A stretch of DNA of 64,000 bases from Paratinospora sagittata (GCA_035771175.1 CM069597.1:12125001-12189000); one strand, 5' to 3'. Positions 1 through 11,578 are shown, counted from the stretch's first letter. Translations and numbers: made by a program. Notes: generated from the letters alone by a model not told the origin.

Positions 1-1313
1 GCTCACAAACCCCTTGTGCCATTGCTCGGAATTCTGCTTCAGCACTGGATCTGGCCACTACATTCTGCTTTTTACTTCGCCATGTCACCAAATTCCCACC
101 AAGAAACGAACAATATCCAGTAGTTGATCTTCTGTCAATTATTGAACCAACATAGTCTGAATCAGTATATGCTTCAAAAACCATTCCTGTGTGTCGTTTA
201 AATAAGATGCCCTGTCCTAGAGTCCCTTTAAGATACTGTAGAACGCGATTAGCTGCTTGCAAATGAATATCTTTAGGATTGTGCATGAACTGACTTATTA
301 CACTTACTGCATATGCAATATCATGTCTTGTGTGAGAGAGATAGATAAATCTTCCTACTAGTCTTTGATACATCTCCTTATTAACAGTCAGCGCTTCTTC
401 AGCTTCTCCAAACTCGTGATTAAGATCAATAGGAGTATTCATTGGTTTGCATGCTAGGTTCCTTGTTTCTTTAAGAAGGTCTGTAATGTACTTCTGTTGA
501 GAGATAAAGATTCCCTGTTTAGAGTGTGCCACTTCAATCCCTAGGAAGTATTTCAATCTCCCTAGTTCTTTGATCTCAAATTCCTCGGTCAAACACCGCT
601 TCAAATTTTGTCGCTCATTCTCATCATTTCCTGTCATGATGATGTCATCAACATACACTAATAGAGCTGTAACTCCCCCTGAAGTCGAGTGCTTAATAAA
701 CAGAGTGTGATCTCCTTGGCTTTGTCTATATCCCATATTTGTCATTACTTTGGCAAACCGACCACCATGCCCTCGGAGATTGTTTAAGTCCATACAGGGC
801 CTTTTTTAATTTGGACACTTTATCAGTGGTGCCAAATCCTGGAGGCACTTCCATATAGATTTCTTCTTCTAAATCCCCATGTAAAAATGCATTCTTTACA
901 TCAAATTGTTGCAGATCCCAGTCATAATTAGCTGCCAATGACAAAAGTAGTCTCACAGTATTCATTTTTGCAACTGGAGCAAATGTCTCTTGATAGTCCA
1001 CACCATATGTCTGAGTATATCCTTTGGCTACCAATCTTGCCTTGTAGCGCTCTAGGGACCCATCTGCTTTGTATTTTACTGTATAAACCCATTTGCATCC
1101 CATAGGTTTCTTTCCTGGAGGTAAGTCTACCAACTCCCATGTTGTATTTTTCTCCAGAGCTTTCATTTCCACATTCATAGCTTGTTTCCAATTTGTATTA
1201 GATAAAGCCTCGGATAATGATGTAGGAGTCTGGATATTGTTCAGGCTGGTAAGGAAACTCTTATGGGTTGGTGAGAACTTCTCAAAGGATACAACATGAG
1301 ATAGTGGATACAA
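1..1313 (-). pseudogene. Copia-1 reverse transcriptase and RNase H, broken
   Basis: The minus-strand frame from 1313 encodes the start of a copia RVT_2 domain. Recognisable blocks are [57 protein letters not shown] and [12 protein letters not shown]. After the PRAWW block near 750 the frame is lost. Homology resumes in another frame, with LLVYVDDIIMTG (the catalytic YVDD box) near 640-670, the QRLVGRFIYLSHTR block near 310-370, and RNase H with ARSSAEAEFRAMAQG at 1-60. The C-terminal part of RNase H is off the window. This enzyme would copy element RNA into DNA inside virus-like particles; this copy is dead. Confidence 0.92.
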
Positions 1314-1441
1314 GGGATGTTTAGTGCATTCCCTTGTTCCCTTTCTAATGGCAATGGGAAGGTCACTGTCAGGTTCAAAGGCTAAAAGATCATTGTTAGT
1401 TTCAGGAACGAATGAAATTTGTAAGGAGGGTTCAGGATTTG

Positions 1442-2481
1442 TTACCTCATTTCAGGGATTGGTTCAGATTCTTGAACTTGCATCGATTTAGGAGCTGCAG
1501 CTTTATTCCTTGAGTACAATTGTCCAGTCATCCGATCCTTAGGTTTTTCATTGGGTACAGAGGGTGTAGGAGATTCAGGTTTGGTTTGTTGGAGGGTAAA
1601 GGGGTCAAAAAGATCAAAAGGGTTATCAAGAGAGTTCCGATCCTTATCTTCCATTATGGCATTCTCCCCCGGAAGAGGAGGAGAGGAAAAGTAGTGCTCA
1701 GATTCACAAAAAGTGACATCGACTGAGACAAAAAATTTCTTTGATGGCGGATGATAACATTTATATCCCTTTTGAGTAGAAGAGTATCCGACAAAAACAC
1801 ACTTAAGAGCTCTGGGGTCCAACTTCCCTCTGTTGCGTTGGTGAACATGGACAAATGAAACACACCCAAATATTTTAGGTATAAGATTATTGGAGATTTT
1901 AAGCTTAGGATAAAATTGACATAGCTTTTCCATAGGACTTTTGAAATCAAGGGCTCGGGATGGTAGGCGGTTAATAAGATGTGTTGCAGTAAGGACAACT
2001 TCCCCCAATAGGACTTGGGCATATTAGTCTGAAATATAAAGGCTCGGGTTGTATCAAGCAGGTGACCGTTTTTTCTTTCAGTAACTCCATTTTGTTGTGG
2101 GGTGTGAACACAGGATGATTCATGAAGGATCCCCTCGGTGTGAAAGTAATTGGTCAATGTTTGATTAAAATAGTCTCTAGCATTGTCAGATCGAAATCTC
2201 TTGATTTTAGCACCAAACTGGGTGTGTATCATGTTATGGAAGGTAGGCAGAACAGAGCTCACTTCGGATTTTTGTTTCAATAAGAATATCCACGAGACTC
2301 TAGTACAATCATCAATGAAGGACACAAACCATCGTGCTCCAGAAACATTAGGTATTGGAGAGGGACCCCAAATATCACTATGTATGAGATCAAGGATCTG
2401 AACTTCTGTCATTACTAAGTGGAAAAGATATACGCTTGTGTTTCGCAAGTTCACACACTTCACAATGAAAATCTTCAACAT
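1442..2481 (-). pseudogene. Copia-1 integrase, frameshifted
   Basis: Two overlapping minus-strand frames together carry a copia integrase core. The first (2481 to about 2010) has LIHSDIWGP, the catalytic-region FIDDCTRVSWIFLL, RFRSDNARDY (second acidic residue) and HTPQQNGVTERKNGHLL (third acidic residue). The second (2008-1442) continues with THLINRLPSR, FGCVSFVHVH, KCVFVGYSSTQKGYKCYHP and a proline/serine-rich linker toward reverse transcriptase. The change of frame near 2010 is a frameshift within the domain. A stop near 1441 separates the linker from the RT frame. Integrase would join element ends to host DNA with a 5-bp staggered cut. Confidence 0.9.
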
Positions 2482-4063
2482 TCAGAGATTTAAACAAAGA
2501 AGGAAACATGATTTGAAGATATCGAAAAAAGGGATGGCCAAGGCGGCGATGATGGGGCCATAACTTTTCTTTATTGGAAAATTTGTGCTTAGAGAGAAAT
2601 GAAGTGGTACTCTGGATAAGATGTACTGGTGTCTCAAGGTAATACAACCCGTCCTGTTCCTTAGCATGCCCAATCATCGTCCCCAAGTCCTGGTCCTGAA
2701 ATGAACAATAAGTAGGGAAGAAGGTTGCATTACAACTCAGATCATGGGTTAGTTTCTTAATAGAGATAAGATTAGTAGATAGTTTAGGAACATGAAGAAC
2801 ATTTCTGAGTGTAAGGGTGGGGCTGATGTGAACATTACCTATACCAGCAACTGTGGTTAAGGATCCATCAACTGTGGCTATTTTTCGACTACAAGGACAT
2901 GGGTCGTAGGTATGAAATATATTGGGGGAATTGGTCATGTGATCAGTAGCACCAGAATCTATAACCCAAGAGTTAGCAAAAGACTTATCCGAGACGTTAA
3001 ATCCAATAGAAATAGGAAAGTTAACTAAATGGGCCAATGAACAGGTACCTGAGGGTTTGTCAAGGGTGCCAAGCAAAGATTTCAATCTTTCAATGTCATC
3101 TTGGCTGAATCCGTCTGGCACCGGGGAGACTGCAACTGTTTGTTCAGTAGACAAATGTGCTTGTCCACTGGTCTTCTGTTGTCCTCCGTTGTAGCCCCAT
3201 TCTTTATTGGAAGTTGAAGGCTTGCCATGAAGTTTCCAACACTTCTCCCTGGTATGTCTAGTCTTTTGACAATAAGTACACCTTAGATTGTCCCTATTGT
3301 CTCGATTTGGGACCTTTGATGATTCAGTGCGTGGAGTGTGTGTCTTCTGATCATTTCCCCGATTGGCAACCATAGCTGAGCCTTCCATCTTCTGAGGTGT
3401 GAGTATAACACTTCTTCTGCTTTCTTCAGTCCAGATAACTGAGATAGTCTCATTCAGAGTTTGCAACTCTTTGCTGAGAGTCTGAACTCTCACTTGATCA
3501 AACTCTGCATTGAGTCCAGCCAAGAAGTCATAGACTCGATCCTTCTCAATATAGTTCTTTAAAATTACAGCATCTGCAAGGCATTTAGTCTCAATACACC
3601 TATAATGGTCAAGTTCCTGCCAGAGATTTTTCAATACATTGGCATATTCGGTGATCGTCATGTTGCCTTGTTTTGTTGTTCCAACTTTCACTTTGATCTC
3701 ATACACTTGGGCTGCGTCATGGGCCTTAGAGTATGTCTGATGAACGGCATCTCAAATGTCTTTGGTGGTAGTTAGAAACATGCATGTATCACTAATGTTT
3801 GGCGTCATTGAATTCCATAGCCACGCCATTATAGAAGCATCTTCGTTATCCCACGCTATAAACTTAGGATCTCCAGGTGTAGGTCCAGTGCCCAAAAGAT
3901 GACTTAATTTCCCTTTGCCCTTTAGAAAGGTACGCACCAGCTGAGACCACTTCAAATAATTTTTTCCATCAAGTCTGTATGCTGCCTGAATGTTTGGTAG
4001 TTCTCCTTTCTCCGCTTTGTCAACTACTTCGTCAGTCTGCACAATTTCTGAAGTGATCGACAT
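2390..4063 (-). pseudogene. Copia-1 gag, CCHC knuckle, protease and pre-integrase, one internal stop
   Basis: The chosen ATG at 4063 gives MSITSEIVQTDEVV, followed by the copia gag block YRLDGKNYLKWSQLVRTFLKGKGKL. A single TGA near 3750 (tryptophan position in the KDIWD motif) interrupts the frame, which then continues to 2390. Downstream are the UBN2-like helix (YANVLKNLWQELDHY, FLAGLNAEFDQVR), a zinc knuckle of the CTYCQKTRHTREKCWKLHG type (histidine-bearing, slightly degenerate), the aspartic protease WVIDSGATDHMT, and the GAG-pre-integrase HHRRLGHPF with CEVCELAKHKR. The last residues before the frameshift run into integrase. An upstream in-frame ATG at 4303 is not used here, because it would translate the low-complexity leader. 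Confidence 0.9.
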
Positions 4064-4447
4064 TCTATTCTTTTTTTTCTTTTTTTTTTCTTGAAAAAAA
4101 AAAGAAAAAGAAGAAAGAAGAGAGAAAGAAAGGCGCAGATTGGAGACGATGTACAACGTTGATGGCGACGGTGATGAAGAAGAAGACGACGGCGATGCAG
4201 TTGTTGACGGCGACACAGATGACGCCGACGAAGATGAAGACTGCGATGTACGATCCAGTTGTAGCAGCAGCAACACAGACGACGACGGCGACGTGGTTTC
4301 CATGCTATCGATGAAGGCAGCAACAGTGATGAATGTTCCGACAGTGACAGCAATGAAGGCTACCCAAGAGGATTCCGGCGATGAAGGCCGACAATGATGA
4401 TTTCGACGATGAAGGCCAAAACAGATTTTGTAGTAATAGTAACCTAG
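4064..4447. other. Copia-1 leader with low-complexity GAC/GAA-rich tract
   Basis: This lies between the primer-binding site and gag. It holds a run of T and A at 4073-4110 and a GA/GAC trinucleotide-rich tract at about 4150-4300. Open frames occur on both strands here only because of the biased composition (runs of Asp/Glu one way, Ser/Arg the other). No gene is supported. Confidence 0.6.
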
Positions 4448-4460
4448 GGCTCTGATACCA
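4448..4460 (-). other. Copia-1 primer-binding site
   Basis: The minus strand reads TGGTATCAGAGCC immediately inside the LTR. This matches the 3' end of plant initiator methionine tRNA, the usual primer for minus-strand DNA synthesis in copia elements. It fixes the inner LTR edge at 4461. Confidence 0.92.
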
Positions 4461-4701
4461 TGTTAAAACAATAAAAGACACAAAGATGTAACGTGGTTCG
4501 ACTTTATGGCCTACATCCACGGGAGAAGAGAAAGGATATTTATTCTTGTGTTATGTCTTAATGGAGGGACTCCATATATATAGACATACAGGGCTATGTA
4601 CACATATAGCTATAATTACAATTTTAGTAACTGCTATATAAAACGTTTTACTAAAATTATCATCTTTCCTTAAAGGAAATAAATCAGTAAAGGAAATAAC
4701 A
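4461..4701 (-). repeat. Copia-1 5' LTR (241 bp)
   Basis: The plus-strand edges are TGTTA at 4461 and TAACA at 4701, a 5-bp inverted terminal pair, and the inner edge abuts the primer-binding site. The second LTR is outside the window, so the outer edge rests on the terminal pair alone. Confidence 0.75.
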
Positions 4702-5077
4702 ATTACTTTGGCTTCTTCTCTTTTCCCAGTGTCTTAAAGAGGTTTCTTGTAAGTTGCCATGTGTCATGCCTGAAACTGATGCTCTCTCCACTGAAAATTT
4801 AGCTTCTCAGTAGCTGATTGTACCTTATCTCTATATGAAACTTCTATTGAGGCATTTCACCTTTACCCATCTTTATTTTTGCCAACCACAAGACCAGTTT
4901 TGGAATGCTGGCTTTGCTCACTTCCTTGACCGTCATAGTACCTAAATCTTACTTCTTATGGTTTACATATGTGTTCTCCTAGCTCATTAGATACAACTTT
5001 CTTTTATCCAAAGCGCTATTATAGAATCTACCATAAGAGATCCAATTCCAAATGATAAAAAAACGAATCCTGAGCAC
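4702..5077. other. Intergenic, nothing recognised
   Basis: AT-rich sequence with no open frame resembling a known family and no clear repeat. It separates Copia-1 from the LINE remnant. Confidence 0.5.
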
Positions 5078-5610
5078 CCAATACCAATATATATATTTTT
5101 AAGAGAAACAAACAATATATTATGAAAAGTAAATAAGGTTACAGCAGAGTGGAGAAGTACCAAAGGTACTCATCCAAGACAATAAAACACAAAACTCACC
5201 AACCAGAACAAAAACCAAAATCATAGCAAAACTCCTCCAAACATACAATGTTCCCAACACCTAACCCAGTCATTTATAGAAAAATCCCCATTGATTTTGA
5301 AAGCTACCAACCAAGAACCCGCTAAGATCACGATATCATTTCAAAGATTCTCCGCATTTCTAGCCACACCATAAAAAATCCACTTGTTCCGTTCAAGCCA
5401 AATCATCCAAAGCGTTGCCAAGACCAATATATCAATATATATATAATATATTAGAACCCTGAAGCACAACCTTAATGAAGAAAATCTTTCAGAAGGAACT
5501 TTAAGTCTGTTTCTAATGGAATTAACAATGGGACAACAATCTGCAAAGGAGAGTTTGCTAGCCACCAATGGGAGGCCCAAATACCTATTCGAATCTCGGT
5601 CTTGCTTCAT
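5078..5610 (-). mobile_element. LINE (L1-type) 3' remnant with internal join
   Basis: The minus-strand frame 5610-5341 encodes RYLGLPLVASKLSFADC, the post-RT block of plant L1 LINEs. It jumps within 60 residues to LATLWMIWLERNKWIFYGV, the end of the reverse-transcriptase zinc-binding tail (zf-RVT). The intervening several hundred residues are missing. The sense strand ends near 5101 in TTTGTTTCTCTT, like the other LINE ends in this window. Similar AT-rich strings (an AATATATATATT core next to CCAATA) flank the zf-RVT piece at about 5078-5097 and 5424-5444 and may be a TSD. If so, the zf-RVT piece is a separate insertion into or beside an older RT fragment. The strings are low complexity, so this is uncertain. 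Confidence 0.65.
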
Positions 5611-5994
5611 GCCTGACGTATATAATTCTTCCCTTACTGATCAATAAGAAAAGGAGATGACGTATCTCTGTTGATTTGGATGTCTCAAAATTGGAGAATA
5701 TATAAATCAAACACAACAGAAAAGCAAGATTTCGCTTCAGCTCAAAAAATAGCAATAACCATAATCAGCAATAGCTAATTGAGTTAGCTTCATCTTGGCA
5801 CATTTAGGCATGATACTACTTTCATCTTTAATAGGGTAGTAACATCGAGTGCAAATGGGTGAGAGGAGATCCCCTTTCCGAAGACCTCTGGATCCTTACA
5901 ATCATTGATCTGAGCTAAAAACAAGTCACACTCTCCATTACCTAATTGATGAACCTGAAGTGAAAATCCACCTCTTCAATGGCCACTTAAAACT
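5611..5994. other. Flank of Copia-2, no gene recognised
   Basis: A minus-strand stretch around 5815-5940 reads as a short open peptide (ECDLFLAQINDCKDPEVFGK and onward) that could be exonic. I do not recognise it and it has stops on either side. Confidence 0.3.
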
Positions 5995-6265
5995 TAAAAG
6001 CTAGATAGAAATATTGGGAGGAATAGAAAATTTGTATATTATTCACTCCTTAATAGAATACATGGTACTTGTATTAATAGATGATACAAAGCATAAAAAA
6101 GGAATGAAATAATTACTGATTCTAATCTAGGAATGAAATACTTTCTGATTCTAATCTAAATCCAAACTTTCCTATTCTGTAGTTATTTACTATATCTATA
6201 TTTACTGCTATAATATTCTCAAGGATTCAGCCATATCTCAACCAGAATTATTTCTGTTTTCAACA
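5995..6265 (-). repeat. Copia-2 3' LTR (271 bp)
   Basis: Aligns along its length with 12409-12673, with scattered substitutions and small indels. The inner edge is at CAACA (6265) beside the purine tract, and the outer edge at TAAAAGCTAG (5995). Confidence 0.9.
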
Positions 6266-6275
6266 CTCCCCCTCA
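6266..6275 (-). other. Copia-2 polypurine tract
   Basis: The minus strand reads GAGGGGGAG directly before the 3' LTR, the usual plus-strand priming site. The signal is intact although the coding region is not. Confidence 0.85.
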
Positions 6276-6289
6276 AGCTGGTTTGGAGA

Positions 6290-8707
6290 TGTCTTCCATT
6301 GCCAGCTTGCCAACCAAGTAATCAAATTGCCTTTTGTACAGTCCCTTTGTAAGTATATCTGCAATCTGCTCCGAACTTGGGATGTATGGCATGCAAATCA
6401 GTCTGTTCTCGAGCTTCTCTTTAATGAAATGCTTGTTGACTTCCACGTGTTTTGTTCTATCATGAAGTACGGGATTATGAGCAATTGAAATTTTGCTTTG
6501 TTACCACAATACACTTTCATGGGTGAGGTACACGGAATTCTGAAGTCTTCTAGCAGTCGTTTTAAAAAAAGAAGGAAACTAAAGAATATTATATATAAAT
6601 AAATATCAAAATGAAGGGCGCACAATACAATCAATAACAACTGTCCTTCCCAACCCACACCCTTGGGAGACACAAAGTTGCCTCATCCTCTAAGCCAATC
6701 CCGTAAGGCATAACCTTTTGACAAATTACTATTAGCCACCCAGAAGGAAGCTAAAAGATGAGAATTCTCCCACACTTTAGCTGCCGAGTACACCTTATCG
6801 TGAAATCCACGTTTGTTATGCTCCTTCCATAAAGACCATAACACTGCCAAGCATACCACCTTCCAATGTTCTCTGCAAGAGGCTTGAACACTATTCATGA
6901 AGGGAAAAATGTTTATATTGTCGCCCGCCATATCATCATTTGTCATTACCGAAAAATGAAAACACCATCTACTCCACACCTCTGTGGCAAATGGGCATCG
7001 CCAACATAAGTGACCCACTGACTCCAGCTCCTGTTTACAAAGGTAACACCAATATGGGGATGAGCACATAACTAGAAACCTCTTTTGCAACATATCACCC
7101 ATATTCAATTTCCCATGGGAGGCAATCCACCTCAAAAACTTAACCTTTATTGGCAGTCTTTTAATCCACAAAACTTCGCAAATGCCATAAGCTACTGATC
7201 TAAATTCAGCTTTGACACTACTTCTAGCCACCACGTTTTGTTATTTCCTCTGCCAAGTAACCAAATTCCCTTTAACGAATGTTTAATAGCAAGAGGTTGA
7301 TTTCCAATCAGTGATACTTCCTGCCCAGTCTGCTTTAGTGTAGACTTCAATTTGAAAATGTCCTTGCTTTTTTTAATAATAGGCCTTTACCAGGAGTTCC
7401 TTTTAGGTACCTCAATATTCTGTATACAGCTTCAAAGTGTTCTTGTCCTGGTGAATGCATGAATTGGCTAACTCGACTTACTGCAAATGCGATGTCAGGG
7501 CACGTATGGGATAAATAAATTAATCTTCCAACAAGTCTCTGAAACTGATCTACATTCACAACATCTTCACTTCTAGCAGGCTGTAGCTTTAGGTTGGGTT
7601 CGATTGGTGTCTCAGCTGCTTTACATCCTAGCAATCCTGTCTCACCTAGTAAATCAAGGATGTATTTACGTCGATTAACAAAAATACCTTCCTTAGACCT
7701 GGCAAATTCCATTCCAAGAAAGTACTTCAATGCTCCCAAGTCCTTGATTTCAAAGTCTTTAGCAAGTCCCATCTTTAATCTTTCCAATTCAGTGTTATCA
7801 TCACCTGTTAAAATTATATCGTCCACATAAACAATCAAGATAGCAATTTTCCCTTCACTTGAATGCTTATAGAACATAGTGTGGTCTGCTTGACTTTGGT
7901 AGTATCCGAGACTCTTTACAGCCTTTTCAAAGCGTTCAAACCAAGCTCTTGGGGATTGTTTCAGGCCATACAAGGACTTGTTCAATTTGCATGCTTTATC
8001 CTCACCAAATCTTGCTTCAAAGCCCTGAGGTAGGCTCATGTAGACTTCCTCTTCCAAGTTTCCATTCAAGAAAGCATTTTTAATGTCTAGTTGGTGTAAG
8101 GTCCAATTGAAATTTATGGCCAAGGATAACAAAATTCTGATCGAGTTTATCTTGGCTACTAGAGCAAAAGTTTCTTGATAGTCGATCCCGAAAGTTTGGG
8201 TAAACCCCTTTGCCACGAGTCTCGCCTTGTACCTCTCTACATTGCCATCAACTTTACATTTTATTGTAAATACTCATTTGCACCCCACAATCATTTTGTC
8301 CCTTGGTAAGTTTACTACTTCCCGAGTACCATTTTTTTTAGGGCATTCATCTCTTCCATAACTGCTAACTTCCAATTCGGATCACCTAAAGCTTGCCTAA
8401 TAGTTCTTGGAACTAACAAGTTAGACACTTTCGAGGTAAATGCTCTCTGACTATTGGAAAGTCTATGATATGATAAATATTTAGCAATGGGATGTTTGGT
8501 ACAAGCTTGGATTCCTTTTCTAAGGGCTATGGGGAGTTCTAGATCTGTGGGTTCAACATTGGATGACACAATAGAATTAGTAATGGAGGATGAAGGTGAT
8601 GGAATGGAAGTAGATGATGAAACAACAAAATTAGGATTAGAGTTACTTGGACTATTCGAAGGACTTTCTCTCGGACATTTTGATTGGTCTTGTGGCGAAA
8701 TAATCAA
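6290..8707 (-). pseudogene. Copia-2 reverse transcriptase and RNase H, split by a LINE
   Basis: The long minus frame 8216-7347 (289 aa) is an almost complete RVT_2 core: [64 protein letters not shown] with the catalytic YVDD, LGALKYFLGMEFA and FQRLVGRLIYLSHTCPDIAFAV. A preceding frame (8707-8315) carries the linker and IALRKGIQACTKHPIAKYLSY. RNase H continues past 7347 out of frame, reaching ARSSVKAEFRSVAYGICEVLWIKR near 7165. After the LINE (6564-7152) it resumes with RLLEDFRIPCTSPMKVYCGNKA and ends near 6290. The frame at 7234-6683 is therefore a chimera of RNase H and LINE. Confidence 0.93.
6564..7152 (-). mobile_element. LINE-1: 5'-truncated LINE tail inserted in Copia-2 RNase H
   Basis: The minus-strand reading is VKFLRWIASHGKLNMGDML, CYLCKQELESVGHLCWRCPFATEVWSRW (the zf-RVT Cys/His block) and VLWSLWKEHNKRGF, ending in a stop at 6683. 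Flanking copies GCAGTCGTTTT (6553-6563) and GCAGTCTTTT (7153-7162) are a TSD with a 1-base difference. They lie in the same RNase H codons, so the insertion site is certain. Only the last part of ORF2 is present, the normal result of incomplete target-primed reverse transcription. The sense 3' end is TTTCCTTC followed by seven T, not poly(A). Confidence 0.9.
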
Positions 8708-8849
8708 ATGGTCTTTATTCTTTTACTGAGTTCTTCTTCGAGTATAAACCAATAGCTTAGGTTCTAGATCAATTTGATCATTTTGTAGTATTTCTCCCCG
8801 TTTGTGATCCATGTATATTTGGCAAAGATTGACTAGGAATCTCTTCTTT

Positions 8850-9812
8850 AAAAAAAAAAAAAAAGAAACTAAGAAGTATTAAATATATATAGTGTTAAGA
8901 AAAAAACTAACAGTACAAGACCAAGAAAGACATGAGCATAACCCCTACTCAGATACAAAGTTGCGCCAACCCCTAAGCCAATCACCAACCCATAACCTTT
9001 TGATAAATTACTATTCGCTACCCAAAAAGAGGCTAAAAGATGAGAAGTCTCCCAAACTTTAGCAGCTGAAGAAAACTCATTGAGAAACACGTGTTTGTTC
9101 CGCTCCTTCCATAAGGACCATAACACCGCCATACATACCACTGTCCAGTGGTCACTCCATGAGGAACAAACACTGTTCAAAAAGGGAAAGATATTTATAC
9201 CATCCTCGTCGACCACTTCATCACTCATAACATGAAAGTGGAGCTGCCACCTACTCCCAACCTCACTAGCGAAAGGGCATCGCCCGCATATATGTAACAC
9301 TGACTCGGCCTCCTGTCTACACAAGAAACACAAATATGGAGACAAGCACATATATGGGAACCACCTTTGCAATCGGTCCCAGTGTTCATCCTCCCGTGAG
9401 AAGCTTCCCACCCCACAAATTTAACCTTTGATGGCACTTTAGTTTTCCAAATATGGTTATGGTTAGGGAAAGGTAGAACAGAAGGCTCATTGAGGATGGA
9501 TGATTGAAAGGATTTGGTAGTGAACATCCCGCAGGAATCCCAAGGCCAAGATATTCTATCACTATCCCTAGACAAATGGCATCCATCTAGCAACCCAACT
9601 AAAGACAAAACATCATCTGCCTCCCTAAGGGGGATGTTCCTCCCCAGATGTAAATCCCAAGACAGTACAGATTCCCCTAGATTTCTAACAAAATCCATAA
9701 CAGGTCTATTGTGGAATGAAGAACGACGATAAAGGTTAGGGAAACGTGTTTGGAAAGAATCACCCTTGCACCATGAATCCTCCCAGAAACGGATCAAATC
9801 CCCCTTTCCAAG
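8850..9812 (-). mobile_element. LINE-2: 5'-truncated LINE tail inserted in Copia-2
   Basis: The minus-strand reading is LGKGDLIRFWEDSWCKGDSF, FPNLYRRSS, ISWPWDSCGMFTTKSFQ, VKFVGWEASHGRMN and CFLCRQEAESVLHICGRCPF (the zf-RVT block), then VLWSLWKERNKHVF. A frameshift near 9390 separates two frames. TCTCTTCTTT occurs at 8840-8849 and again at 9813-9822, giving a TSD of at least 10 bp. The sense 3' end is TTAGTTTC followed by 15 T. It is homologous to LINE-1 over the shared tail (same zf-RVT block and 3' untranslated region) but clearly diverged. Because it entered an open frame, the protein from 10154 reads from copia integrase straight into LINE. Confidence 0.92.
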
Positions 9813-10790
9813 TCTCTTCTTTTTCAATACCTTGAACCAATTGTTTCTGGATTTGTTCTTCAAGAAAACATGGAGGAGTAGATAAATCGGACATGATGGA
9901 TTTGGTAAGGGGTCCAAAGTTTCCCAAAAGTTTTCTTCCTCTTTCTCTTTCTCCGCCTGAAGATAATTTTTGGTAAAATAAGGTTGATTTTCGAGAAAAG
10001 AAACATCCATACTAATAAGATTTTTTCTGGTTCTTGAATTAAAGCACTTATATCCTTTTTTATTTGGAGCATAACCAATGAAGACACTTTTCAGCTGTTG
10101 GATCAAGTTTGGACCAAAATTTGCTAGGTATGTGAACAAAAATAGTGCAACCAAAAATTTTTAATGGCAAATCTAAGTTGATTCTACAGTTAGGGAAAGA
10201 GTTTTTGAAAGACTCTAAAGGGGTTATATAGTTCAAAACTCGGGAAGGTATCCTGTTAATTAAATAAGATGATGTTAAAACTGCTTCTCCCCGTAAGTAT
10301 TTTGGAATATTCATAGAAAACATTATGGCACGGGCCACTCCAAGTAGATGTTTATTTTTTCTTTCAGCAATTCCATTTTGTTGGGGAGTATCTCGACTAG
10401 TAGATTGATGCAAAATACCCTTTTCTTTCAAATTTTTTTGTAAATGTTCATTGAAATACTCGGTCCCATTATCAGATCTAAGGTACTGATTTTTTATTGA
10501 AACTGGGTTTCAACCATTTGGTAAAAATCTTTAAACAATTTTTCCACCTCTTATTTTGTATTCATCAAATAAACCCAACATAGTCGTGTGTGATCATCTA
10601 TAATGGTGACAAACCATTTTTTCTCAGACATGGTGGTGATTTTGGCGGGGCCCCATACATCACTATGAATCAAATAGAGTGGTTTTGAAGGAAGATATGG
10701 TTTCGAAATATAAGTAGATCGATGGCTTTTAGATAACTGACAACTTTCACCTTAAAATGTTGAACAATTCAAATTTTTAAACAAACCAGA
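9813..10790 (-). pseudogene. Copia-2 integrase, frameshifted
   Basis: The minus frame 10431-10060 holds the C-terminal part of the core: RDTPQQNGIAERKNKHLL (third catalytic acidic residue), SSYLINRIPSRVLNY and FGCTIFVHIP. A frameshift near 10080 moves to the frame with SVFIGYAPNKKGYKCFNSRT. The upstream core (DIWGP through the DN motif) can be followed in pieces between 10440 and 10780 but is broken by several stops. The pieces with catalytic residues 1 and 2 are degraded. Confidence 0.85.
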
Positions 10791-10799
10791 AAACAAATG

Positions 10800-11578
10800 T
10801 TAAAGATAAGGAAAACTAGGATGTCCTAGTCTAAGATGCCAAAGCATTATTTGTTCACGAACAGAAATTGAACTAACACTACTGCTAAAGCCATGAGCTA
10901 TTTCATTACTGAAGAGGTTGTCATCAAAATAGTAAAGACCATTGATCATCCTAGCACTGCCAATCATCCTCCTCGAGTTCCTGTCCTGAAATTCACAATG
11001 AGAATCAAAGAAAGTAACACAACAGTTAGAATCTTTGGATAATTTGCTGACAAATAACAAGTTGCAGGCTAGTTTGGGAACATGAAGAATAGATTTAAGG
11101 TTGACCTTTTTTGAGATTTTGACTTCGCCCTTCCCTGCAATAGGTGAAAAACTACCATCTGCAATTCTGATTTTTTGGATCCCGGGACAAGGTGAACAAG
11201 TGTGGAATAGGTGAGAAAAAGAGGTCATGTGATCAGAAGCCCCTGAATCAATAATCCAAGAAGCAAAATTTAAACCACACGATAGAGCATTTGGAATTCT
11301 ACCTGTTTGAGCCAAAGATTCACTAGGGATACTGACCGAAGAATTGGACTTAGCAGTTTAAGAAGATGATCCATTTGCTCCTTATTGAAGGGAAAAGTTT
11401 CAGCCTCATTTGCGGAAGGAAATGCACGATTAGACTTTTCACCGGACTTCTTGCTTTTCCCATTACTTGGCTTCCTGTGAATCTTCTAACAGGTTTCCTG
11501 AGTATGGCGTGGTTTATTGCAAAAGTTGCACCATACCTGAGGCTTCCCATCCTGTCTTTGTTGAGTCATGGCCAAGGT
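10800..11578 (-). pseudogene. Copia-2 protease and pre-integrase with decayed zinc knuckle
   Basis: The minus frame 11315-10800 shows the aspartic protease signature SWIIDSGASDHMT, then SILHVPKLACNLLFVSKL and the GAG-pre-integrase LWHLRLGHPSFPYL. The segment 11316-11578 should carry the CCHC knuckle, and the frame there reads CNFCNKPRHTQETC-like residues only after frame changes. The join from gag is therefore broken. Confidence 0.85.

Larger units (their letters stand above)
1..4701 (-). mobile_element. Copia-1: decayed Ty1/copia retrotransposon, truncated by window start
   Basis: On the minus strand the order is 5' LTR (4461-4701), primer-binding site (4448-4460), gag, protease, integrase, then reverse transcriptase and RNase H, which is the copia order. 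The 3' LTR lies beyond the left edge of the window. The coding region has an in-frame stop in gag, frameshifts near 2400 and near 2010, a break near 1440 and another near 750, so this copy cannot encode a polyprotein. The 5' LTR has TGTTA/TAACA ends. ATTAC follows at 4702-4706 and would be one copy of the TSD, but the partner is outside the window. Confidence 0.93.

Noticed and set aside
4140..4397. Acidic Asp/Glu-rich protein on the plus strand
   Set aside because: It is the complement of the Copia-1 leader; composition comes from a GAC/GAA repeat tract and no family is matched.
9225..10154. A 309-residue novel fusion protein
   Set aside because: The frame reads from Copia-2 integrase into nested LINE-2; the TSD proves it is an insertion artefact.
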